Below, piece by piece: positions 18,112-25,443 of a DNA stretch of 64,000 bases (position 1 is its first letter; each line of letters begins with the position of its first letter). This stretch comes from Balneolaceae bacterium (GTDB lineage Bacteria; Bacteroidota; Rhodothermia; Balneolales; Balneolaceae), in NCBI GenBank assembly GCA_007134695.1, contig SLKI01000008.1, positions 124,001 to 188,000 of the forward strand. The letters are read 5' to 3'. The position numbers and the translations under genes were made by a program. The notes under the pieces are model-generated. The model searched no databases and was not told the origin of the DNA. It saw only the letters and a program-made list of their open reading frames with translations.

Positions 18112-18140
18112 GAATTCCGGTTGTAAAACCGGATCAATTC
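18112..18140 (+). promoter_or_regulatory. Leader stem-loop just upstream of the E1 gene
   Basis: GAATT-CCGGTT pairs with AACCGG-AATTC around a GTAA loop (18123-18126), giving an 11-bp stem with a 3-base bulge (ATC, 18133-18135). GUAA belongs to the stable GNRA tetraloop class. The stem ends 10 bases before the ATG at 18151. There is no T-run, so it does not look like a terminator; it may influence translation. Confidence 0.4.
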
Positions 18141-18150
18141 TCCCCAGTTT

Positions 18151-20160
18151 ATGAGTGCATCGCCATCTCTTACTACGGTTGAAAACCGGTTAGAACAGTA
18201 TAAATCGCTGTTACTTCCGCGATTGATTGAGGAGCGAATGCTTAATCTCCTCAGGCAGAACAAGATCAGCAAATGGTTTGCAGGAATCGGCCAGGAAGCG
18301 ATTTCAGTGGGAATCGGCCTGTCTGCAGAGCCGGAAGATTATATACTGCCGATGCATCGAAATCTTGGTGTTTTTACCACCCGAAAGGTTCCCCTCTACC
18401 CTCTTTTTTGTCAACTTTTAGGTAAGGAAGACGGGTTTACATCCGGTCGGGATCGCTCTTTTCATATGGGCATTCCGGAAAAGAATATCGTTGGGATGAT
18501 TTCGCACCTTGCGGCGACCATGCCGATCGCCGACGGGTTGGCACTTGCTAAAAAATTAAAGGGTGAATCGCAGGCTGTGTTCAGTTTTTGTGGTGATGGC
18601 GCCACAAGCGAAGGTGATTTTCACGAAGCGCTCAATCTGGCTGGAGTTTGGAAACTCCCGGTCATTTTCGTGATCGAAAACAACGGATATGGATTATCCA
18701 CTCCTGTTGAAGAGCAATTCGGGTGCGAAAATCTGGTTGACCGGGCCGTCGGTTATGGCCTTGAAGGAATACAGGTAGATGGCAACGATCTGGATGCTGT
18801 TATGGATGCTGCCGCAAGAGCCCGTGAATTTGCATTGACTGGCAGACCTGTATTGATGGAAGCTATTACATTTCGAATGCGTGGCCACGAAGAGGCATCC
18901 GGCACATTTTACATACCCGACAATCTCTTTGCAGAATGGGGCAAGAGAGACCCGATTGAAAGTTTTGAGAAGAAACTGCTTGAAGAGAGTAGCATTCCAG
19001 ATAAAAGGAACATTGAGAATATTCGCACGGAGCTCATAAACTCTTTTAGCGATGATCTGAATCGTGCCCTTGATGCTCCAGAGCCCGAATTCAATAAAGA
19101 GAAAGAAACCGCTGATGCATCATTCATCAGATCAGGAATTGGATCCGTCAACTTAAAGACAGAAAATAGTGTGAGTCGGTCCGAGAGGGTTGAGAGACGC
19201 TTTATAGATGCTCTGCAATATGCATTAAGGCAGGCATTCGAAGAGGACGATAATTTCTTGCTGCTGGGACAGGATATCGCTGAGTACGGTGGAGTTTTCA
19301 AGGTGTCCGAAGGTTTCCTTGAGCGTTTTGGCAAGGATCGCATTCGAAATACACCAATTATTGAATCGGGAGCAATCGGAGCTGCGATCGGCCTCAGTCT
19401 TGAAGGGTTTAAACCGGTTGTTGAGATGCAATTTGCCGATTTTATCTCCTGCGGGTTTAACCAGATCATTAACAACTTGTCCAAAGGCCGATACCGCTGG
19501 ATGCCTCCTATGAATGTGACGATTCGCGCCCCTCATGGTGCCGGTGTCGGAGCCGGCCCATTTCACTCACAATCACCGGAAAGCTGGTTTATGCAACATC
19601 CGGGGCTGCGAATCCTGATCCCCTCTTCTGTAGAAGATGCTCAAAATATGCTCTATTCAGCCCTGTTCGATCCCAATCCGGTGCTCTTTTTCGAGCACAA
19701 GAAATTGTATCGCAGCCTGAAAGAGCAAGTCCCCGAACAATGCAGAGCGACTCCTCTTGATCAGGCAAAAATTCTCAAAACCGGAAAGGATCTCACGATT
19801 GTTACTTATGGGCTCGGAGTACATTGGACAGCAGAAGCTGTCAAAACTTTTGAATCGGAAGAGGCGGCGGAAGTCGAAATCGTCGATCTGCGTTCTCTGG
19901 CACCGATAGATTGGGAGACGGTAGAGAAATCGGTCAGAAAAACCGGAAAAGTACTTCTGGTTCAGGAACCGTCGAACACTATGGGGCCGATGAGTGAACT
20001 GTCGGCTGGTATATCAGAAAAATGTTTTGAATTCCTCGATGCACCGATTCGGCGCTGTTCATCACTTGACACTCCAATTCCTTTCAACAAAAACCTGGAA
20101 TCGGGTTACCTGGCTGAGAAAAGAGTTCTGGACAATCTGAAGCATCTCTGGGGTTATTGA
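18151..20160 (+). CDS. Fused E1 alpha-beta of a 2-oxoacid dehydrogenase complex
   Basis: A 669-residue fusion of the two thiamine-diphosphate E1 subunits. Residues ~1-310 are the alpha part with the TPP motif GDGATSEGD near residue 150 ending ENNGYG; residues ~345-669 are the beta (transketolase pyrimidine plus C-terminal) part, with LLGQDIAEYGGVF and IESGAIGAAIG. Sequence features (GQEAISVG, FRMRGHEEASG) suit a branched-chain 2-oxoacid (2-oxoisovalerate) or pyruvate dehydrogenase; the branched-chain type is more likely. No E2 or E3 gene is next to it. A single-gene E1 is common in this bacterial group. Confidence 0.88.
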   Translation: MSASPSLTTVENRLEQYKSLLLPRLIEERMLNLLRQNKISKWFAGIGQEAISVGIGLSAEPEDYILPMHRNLGVFTTRKVPLYPLFCQLLGKEDGFTSGRDRSFHMGIPEKNIVGMISHLAATMPIADGLALAKKLKGESQAVFSFCGDGATSEGDFHEALNLAGVWKLPVIFVIENNGYGLSTPVEEQFGCENLVDRAVGYGLEGIQVDGNDLDAVMDAAARAREFALTGRPVLMEAITFRMRGHEEASGTFYIPDNLFAEWGKRDPIESFEKKLLEESSIPDKRNIENIRTELINSFSDDLNRALDAPEPEFNKEKETADASFIRSGIGSVNLKTENSVSRSERVERRFIDALQYALRQAFEEDDNFLLLGQDIAEYGGVFKVSEGFLERFGKDRIRNTPIIESGAIGAAIGLSLEGFKPVVEMQFADFISCGFNQIINNLSKGRYRWMPPMNVTIRAPHGAGVGAGPFHSQSPESWFMQHPGLRILIPSSVEDAQNMLYSALFDPNPVLFFEHKKLYRSLKEQVPEQCRATPLDQAKILKTGKDLTIVTYGLGVHWTAEAVKTFESEEAAEVEIVDLRSLAPIDWETVEKSVRKTGKVLLVQEPSNTMGPMSELSAGISEKCFEFLDAPIRRCSSLDTPIPFNKNLESGYLAEKRVLDNLKHLWGY

Positions 20161-20214
20161 TCCTCTATCTGTCGAGGGGTTCTACAATCAAATAGAATGA
20201 TGAATTATAAAAGG

Positions 20215-20481
20215 CTATGATTTCCGGTTGATACGATTCATCAATCTCTCCTGGAATCCAGCCGATGCCTTGATTTCGGGAAGTGAACGAAGTTCTTTTC
20301 GTATCAGCCGATTGATCCGGGCGATTTCAAGTTGTTCCGAACTCTCCTGAAGCATCAGTTCGAAATTAACCGTATCGCGAAAGCCAAGCTTTTCGTCGGC
20401 ATATTTCAGAATCAATTCATCAATTTTATTATTGTTTATGTAATGATACGCTGTTTTCATGGTCGTGACGGTTCTCTGCAT
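20215..20481 (-). CDS. Small anti-sigma-like protein
   Basis: An 88-residue soluble protein (81 if the second ATG at 20460 is used). Its C-terminal pattern (RKELRSLPEIKASAGFQERLMNRI) resembles the segment that follows the zinc-binding domain in anti-sigma factors, but the HxxxCxxC zinc site is absent and there is no transmembrane helix. It lies 216 bases downstream of the ECF sigma gene on the same strand, so a regulatory partnership is possible. This is a weak inference. Confidence 0.45.
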   Translation of the reverse strand: MQRTVTTMKTAYHYINNNKIDELILKYADEKLGFRDTVNFELMLQESSEQLEIARINRLIRKELRSLPEIKASAGFQERLMNRINRKS

Positions 20482-20606
20482 CTGCGGTTGTGGAATCTGC
20501 TTATTATCGCACTATTTATCTTCTTTTACCTGCCACAGCCGGAAATGTTTCCGCGTCCCGACCAGTTTGATAAGATTGGTTACTGCCGAATGGTTACAGC
20601 ATAACG

Positions 20607-20631
20607 CTTCCGGGTTTTAACAAACCGGAAG
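20607..20631. repeat. Inverted repeat between sigma factor gene and anti-sigma-like gene
   Basis: CTTCCGG (20607-20613) and CCGGAAG (20625-20631) form a perfect 7-bp stem, extendable by TTT/AAA pairs with one bulged G. No T-run follows on either strand, so it is not a strong terminator. It could be a processing or attenuation structure between the two minus-strand genes. Confidence 0.4.
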
Positions 20632-20697
20632 ATATGCCCGATTTCAGCCGGCTGCCTTCCGGTTTAATTTCAGCAAGAGCTCACTGATTTTATCATA

Positions 20698-21312
20698 CTA
20701 GCTGGTTTGAGGAAGATTATCAAAATAGCCCTCCAGGATCTCCTTCAGTTGTATTCGCCCCCTGTTAATTCTTGATTTAACGGTGCCCATTGCAGTATCT
20801 GTAATTTCGGCAATCTCTTCATACGATAATTTCTGGATATCTCTCAGTACAATTACATCCCGAAACTCCGGACTTAACTCCTTTAAAGATTTTTCCAGGT
20901 ATCGAACTGATTCTCTTTGATCGAAAACCTCATCCTGAGGCAGTTCACCGTTCTCAAATACCATTTTGCGGCTCTCCGAATCTTCTGGGTCCTCATGCAT
21001 GGAGATCTTTTGAAACCGCTGTTTTTTGTTATAAAGACTTTTGGCAAGATTTAAAGCAATCGTATACATCCAGGTTGAGAATTTGGCGATCCTGCGATAG
21101 GAATCCTTGCTTCGGTGCACTCGTAAAAAGGTTTCCTGAGCCAGATCTTCACTGTCTTCCCTACTTCGGGTGTACCGGTACAGAAAATTGTGAAGTCTGT
21201 CTTTATACCGGTAAACGAGTAGTTCAAATGCTTCGGTCTTTCCGGACTGGAACTGTTCCATCAGCTCTTCATCCGATAAACTGTACAGGCTGCTTCTGCT
21301 TCTGGCTTGCAT
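20698..21312 (-). CDS. ECF-type RNA polymerase sigma factor
   Basis: A 204-residue sigma-70 family protein with the two ECF regions only. Region 2 (residues ~25-95) contains DLAQETFLRVHRSKD and FSTWMYTIALNLAK; region 4 (residues ~130-190) has LSYEEIAEITDTAMGTVKSRINRGR, the helix-turn-helix that reads the -35 region. The start chosen is the ATG at 21312; a TTG five codons upstream is less likely. It lies 36 bases after holA and is probably in the same operon. The predicted partner anti-sigma factor may be the 88-residue protein downstream. Confidence 0.9.
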   Translation of the reverse strand: MQARSRSSLYSLSDEELMEQFQSGKTEAFELLVYRYKDRLHNFLYRYTRSREDSEDLAQETFLRVHRSKDSYRRIAKFSTWMYTIALNLAKSLYNKKQRFQKISMHEDPEDSESRKMVFENGELPQDEVFDQRESVRYLEKSLKELSPEFRDVIVLRDIQKLSYEEIAEITDTAMGTVKSRINRGRIQLKEILEGYFDNLPQTS

Positions 21313-21348
21313 GATCGATACCCTCAATATTTCGTTGCTGTTTTACTA

Positions 21349-22413
21349 TCAAGCGGCGATGCGCTTGATCAGCAGGAGAAGTATTGTGGAGGTATCAAGT
21401 GTGCCGTACCCTTTGGCCGCCATATCGGCATCCATCAGGGCTTCAAAAATTTCGGGCATTTCCGACAATTGAAATCGGGAGGAATCTTTCCAGAGCTGTT
21501 CAAAATACCAGCTGTTATGAATCCCCAGCTCTTTTTGAACAGATGACTTGTCCATCCCCTTTTCTATCAGGCGGCGGATTTGCCAGATGTTGCTGAACAC
21601 ACTGTAAAAGAACCCCACGGTTCTGATCACTTCTCCCGTGTCCTGATTACTTTTAAGCAACATCTGTTCCATGATTTGTAGTGACTGCTTCAAATCACGC
21701 CGAATAACCGCCTCTTTGAGCTCTATGACCGAATATTCCCGATAGGATCCGGTAATTCTCTTGACATCATCCAGTTTTATCTGTTCTCGTCTGTCTACAA
21801 AAGTACACACTTTATCTATTTCTGTAGACAATAGCTGCAGGTCGTTTCCAACCAATTGAAAGAGAAGCTGAGTTGCTCTCGGGTCGAGCTTCTTTTTGTG
21901 ACGATAGATTGCCCAGTCGGCAATCCAGTCGGGCACTTTAAAATCCGGAAGCTTCTTGAACTCTCTGTAATAGATCTGATCAGCCGATCGGGAAGTGAGC
22001 GCCTTGCCCAGGCGGGTTCGCTTGTCCGGAGTGTTCTCGTCGATCAGGACGAGCAGTGTAGAAGGGTTCGGAGATTCAACATAAGGTATCAAATCGTTGA
22101 GATCTCCTTCACTCTCATCCCCTCCTTTCAGATTTTGAAAGTCTCGAACGATAACGATCCTGAATTCCGACATCATGGGAAAACTTCTTGCCATGCGGAG
22201 AACTGCTTCAGGCGTTACCTCGTTACCATACAGCAGGTCCAGATTGAAATCACGCGCCGAATCCGGAAGCAGGCCAATCACTTTTTCCTGCAGCAGATCG
22301 ATAAAGAAGGTTTCTTCACCACACAGTACACAGACAGGCCTGCGTTGCCCGGAATCCTCAAGTAACCGGGCTGCTTCCTTATAATGATCGATGCTGTTTT
22401 TCCTTGCAGCCAA
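21349..22413 (-). CDS. holA: DNA polymerase III delta subunit (clamp loader)
   Basis: A 354-residue clamp loader subunit that opens the beta sliding clamp. It has the HolA layout: an N-terminal AAA-like domain with CGEETFFIDLL near residue 31, FPMMSEFRIVIV near residue 78, NDLQLLSTEIDKV near residue 190, and a helical C terminus with the collar domain. The gene starts with TTG at 22413; a GGAG at the expected distance (22421-22424) supports it, and no ATG is available. It overlaps nothing and lies 25 bases after asnS. Confidence 0.9.
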   Translation of the reverse strand: MAARKNSIDHYKEAARLLEDSGQRRPVCVLCGEETFFIDLLQEKVIGLLPDSARDFNLDLLYGNEVTPEAVLRMARSFPMMSEFRIVIVRDFQNLKGGDESEGDLNDLIPYVESPNPSTLLVLIDENTPDKRTRLGKALTSRSADQIYYREFKKLPDFKVPDWIADWAIYRHKKKLDPRATQLLFQLVGNDLQLLSTEIDKVCTFVDRREQIKLDDVKRITGSYREYSVIELKEAVIRRDLKQSLQIMEQMLLKSNQDTGEVIRTVGFFYSVFSNIWQIRRLIEKGMDKSSVQKELGIHNSWYFEQLWKDSSRFQLSEMPEIFEALMDADMAAKGYGTLDTSTILLLLIKRIAA

Positions 22414-22438
22414 GAGATTCTCCGTTATTGCAGGACGG

Positions 22439-23947
22439 TCAGGGTGTCAATCTGCCGAGCATTCTCGGAAACGGTATAGTCTCACGAACATGGTCAAGGC
22501 CGCAGATCCATGCTACTGTTCGTTCCAGGCCAAGCCCAAAGCCCGAATGGGGTACCGAGCCGTATCTCCGCAGATCGAGATACCAGCTGAAAACTTCTTC
22601 GGGCAGATTGTGTTCCTGAATTCGTTTTTTCAGTTCCTCAAAACTATCTTCACGCTGACTGCCGCCGATAATTTCGCCATATCCTTCCGGGGCCAGCAGA
22701 TCCATGGCAAGTGCCAATTCCTGCTGTTCTGGATCCCGCTTCATATAAAACGCCTTCACTTCCGCCGGATAGCGGTGGATGATCAGTGGCGCATCGAACT
22801 GCATAGTAAGAAGTGTTTCGTCACTTCCTCCAAAATCGCTCCCCCATTCAAACTCTGTGGCCGATTTACGCCAGACCGGAATGTTTCTGAGATCCTCCTC
22901 AATCTGATTCTGCCGGATCTGGATCTCCCGGATTCGCTGATCGATCTGGGCTTTTCTCCACTTTTTTGCCGATCCGCGCTCTTTTTCAATCTCGGCCTGC
23001 TCACTTTTCAGTTTATCGGCCTCACTCTCCCTGTCTGATTTCATCTTATCGAGCAAATCAGATGTTTTATCGCTTTTCAGCAGTTCGACCGCTTCTGAAT
23101 AGGTGATACGGTGGAATCGGTTCTTGACCGCCTGTTTCAGCACAGTCACATCCCGTTCAAGCACTTCAAGCTCATTTTCACACCTTTCAAGGATCCGGCT
23201 GATGATCGATTTGATCATCTCTTCGGCCAGATCCATATTCATCGTCAAATCATAAAATGCCATCTCCGGCTCGATCATCCAGAATTCTGTCAGATGCCTG
23301 CGAGTTTTACTCTTCTCGGCTCGAAATGTCGGACCGAAGGTGTATACCTTTCCGTGAGCCATCGCCATTGCTTCGGCATAAAGCTGGCCCGACTGGGTGA
23401 GGTACGCTTTTTCTTCAAAATAGTCGGTTTCAAACAGAGTCGTTGTACCTTCTGCAGCATTGGATGTGAAAATGGGAGCATCCAGCTGTAAAAAACCTTT
23501 ATCCTGGAAGAATCGGTGGATAGCGTAAATAATTTGATTTCGAACCCGCATCGCAGCCCACTGGCGGCGGCTCCGGAGCCATAAATGACGATTTTCCATC
23601 AGAAAATCTACACCATGCTCTTTCGGAGTGATCGGGTAATCTTCTGTAATCTGAATGGCGGTGAGATTGGTCACATGAAGCTCATACCCTCCGATACTCC
23701 GTTCATCTTTGATCACCCTTCCTGTCAGCTCGGCTGAACTCTCTTGAGTCAATTCGGACGCACTCTCCCAGACCTCGTCCGCAACATCTTCCCTGGAAAT
23801 CACACACTGACAAATACCGGTTCCGTCTCGTAATTCGATAAACTCGAGGTTTTTGCTGCTGCGGCGGTTATAGACCCACCCCTTAAGGGTTACCTCCTGT
23901 CCGTCATGGTCCTTCAGTTCTTCAATATAAGTCATCATTTTTTGCAT
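22439..23947 (-). CDS. asnS: Asparaginyl-tRNA synthetase with a helical insertion
   Basis: A 502-residue class II synthetase charging tRNA-Asn. Residues ~1-100 form the OB-fold anticodon-binding domain. Motif 2 is FRAEKSKTRRHLTEFWMIE (residues ~208-226) and motif 3 is FGLGLERTVAW (residues ~470-480). Residues ~292-362 form a very charged, probably coiled-coil insertion just after ITYSEAVELL that is absent from most bacterial enzymes of ~465 residues. Start codons at 23947, 23938 and 23935 are all ATG; I chose the first. It is followed by holA in the same operon. Confidence 0.94.
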   Translation of the reverse strand: MQKMMTYIEELKDHDGQEVTLKGWVYNRRSSKNLEFIELRDGTGICQCVISREDVADEVWESASELTQESSAELTGRVIKDERSIGGYELHVTNLTAIQITEDYPITPKEHGVDFLMENRHLWLRSRRQWAAMRVRNQIIYAIHRFFQDKGFLQLDAPIFTSNAAEGTTTLFETDYFEEKAYLTQSGQLYAEAMAMAHGKVYTFGPTFRAEKSKTRRHLTEFWMIEPEMAFYDLTMNMDLAEEMIKSIISRILERCENELEVLERDVTVLKQAVKNRFHRITYSEAVELLKSDKTSDLLDKMKSDRESEADKLKSEQAEIEKERGSAKKWRKAQIDQRIREIQIRQNQIEEDLRNIPVWRKSATEFEWGSDFGGSDETLLTMQFDAPLIIHRYPAEVKAFYMKRDPEQQELALAMDLLAPEGYGEIIGGSQREDSFEELKKRIQEHNLPEEVFSWYLDLRRYGSVPHSGFGLGLERTVAWICGLDHVRETIPFPRMLGRLTP

Positions 23948-23983
23948 TACTGATTCAAAGCTTCATTTTTTTCAGAGATTGAA

Positions 23984-25282
23984 CTAGATGGTCTGGCTTT
24001 TTTCCGGTTCCGTTGCATTTTCCGGGAGCAGTAGAGATTCCGAAAAGTTCTCCTCCTGGAAAAATTGATGTGAAAATTCACGGATTTGTTCCGCTTCGAC
24101 CTCTTCGATCTTCTCGACAAGCTCTTCCAGCGTGATAAATCGCTCGAAATAGAGTTCACTTTTGGCAAGCCGCATCATCCGGCTGCTCATTGCTTCCTGG
24201 GAAAGTAGCAATTTCCCCTTCAGTTGCGATTTGGCTTCTTCCAGCTCCTTCTTTTCGATCGGTTGATTTCGGAGTGCTTCAAACTCTTTTACAATCAGTT
24301 CCCGGACATGTTCAATATAATTTCTGTCGGTTCCAATATATATTCCGAACAGGCCGGTATCTACATAAGTTTGATTGAATGTTCCGATCGAGTAGCAATA
24401 CCCGTATTGTTCTCTGATATGCTGATGTAGCCTTGAACTCATCCCTCCTCCGAGAATGGTATTGGCCAACAGCAAGAGGTATTTGTCTGGATGATCAAAC
24501 CAGAGTCCCCTCCTGCCGATCATCATATGGGTCTGTTCAATCGGTTTGGTAAGCGTTTCACGGTGTATTTCATACGGCGTCAACTTATAAGAGGAAGAGT
24601 TTTGATCCTTGCGGGAGGGACTGCCCAGATACTTTTCTGCCAGGGAAACAACGTTTTGATGATCTGCATTTCCAGCAACTGCGATCTGAATATTCCAGGG
24701 CTGATAGCGCCGCTCTACATAGTCAAACAGGTCACTGCGGTCCAATTGCCGTACAGTCTCTTCATAGCCAATAACCGGCCGGCCAAGCGGGTGGGAACGA
24801 AAAATTTTTGAGGTGAAAGATTCAAAAAGATAATCCTCTGGGCTGTCCCGGTACATCTTCATCTCTTCAATGACCACCTTTTTCTCTTTCTCAACCTCCT
24901 CATCCGGGAAGGTGGAGTTCAGAACCATATCCGACAATACTTCCATAGCTCGTTCGAGCTCACTGTCCAGCGACCGGATATAGTAGCAGGTGTACTCGTT
25001 GGAGGTAAACGCATTCATATAACCTCCTACCGATTCCATGCTCAGTGCAATGTCATAAGCTGTCCGCGTTTCGGTACCTTTGAAGAGCATATGTTCGAGA
25101 AAATGAGTAATTCCCGCTTTGTCGCCCGGCTCATTTCTGCTGCCCGTTTTCACCCAAACTCCGACGGAGATGCTTTTAACGCTCTTCACCCGTTCGGTCA
25201 ATACTTTTAATCCGTTGTCCAATACTGTTTTGTCGACCTGATCATCTTGCTGACTGTTCATCAGACTCTGCATTTTCGGCAT
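23984..25282 (-). CDS. M16 family zinc peptidase (PqqL/MPP-like)
   Basis: A 432-residue M16 metallopeptidase. The inverted zinc motif HFLEH is near residue 61 and the third ligand glutamate lies downstream in KVVIEEMKMYRD near residue 138. Two homologous halves follow, as in mitochondrial processing peptidase beta subunits and bacterial YmxG-type proteins, which degrade peptides. No signal peptide is seen, so it is probably cytoplasmic. It is followed by asnS after 36 bases, and separated from pnp by a terminator. Confidence 0.9.
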   Translation of the reverse strand: MPKMQSLMNSQQDDQVDKTVLDNGLKVLTERVKSVKSISVGVWVKTGSRNEPGDKAGITHFLEHMLFKGTETRTAYDIALSMESVGGYMNAFTSNEYTCYYIRSLDSELERAMEVLSDMVLNSTFPDEEVEKEKKVVIEEMKMYRDSPEDYLFESFTSKIFRSHPLGRPVIGYEETVRQLDRSDLFDYVERRYQPWNIQIAVAGNADHQNVVSLAEKYLGSPSRKDQNSSSYKLTPYEIHRETLTKPIEQTHMMIGRRGLWFDHPDKYLLLLANTILGGGMSSRLHQHIREQYGYCYSIGTFNQTYVDTGLFGIYIGTDRNYIEHVRELIVKEFEALRNQPIEKKELEEAKSQLKGKLLLSQEAMSSRMMRLAKSELYFERFITLEELVEKIEEVEAEQIREFSHQFFQEENFSESLLLPENATEPEKSQTI

Positions 25283-25359
25283 CTATTGCCATGTTTCGAT
25301 TGCTGTTCATTCCTGAACCTTGTTATTCCACTCCGGCCTGCAGACCGGTAAAGGTGCTG

Positions 25360-25396
25360 AAATAAAAATGGCGCCACCCCCCGGGGAACGGCGCCA
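25360..25396 (-). terminator. Rho-independent terminator after pnp
   Basis: TGGCGCC (25369-25375) pairs with GGCGCCA (25390-25396), and on the minus strand the stem is followed by a T-rich tract (from AAAAA at 25364-25368 and more T beyond). It lies about 50 bases beyond the pnp stop. It would end the translation-gene transcript before the M16 peptidase gene. Confidence 0.8.
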
Positions 25397-25403
25397 ATAT
25401 ACA

Positions 25404-25431
25404 ACAAAACCTGCGGTTTCAACGAACCGCA
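25404..25431 (-). terminator. Second hairpin after pnp
   Basis: TGCGGTT (25412-25418) and AACCGCA (25425-25431) form a 7-bp stem 13 bases from the pnp stop; on the minus strand it is followed by GGTTTTG, a short T-run. It may be part of a double terminator with the stronger hairpin at 25369-25396, or a stabilising 3' structure. Confidence 0.4.
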
Positions 25432-25443
25432 TCAACCGAAGAT

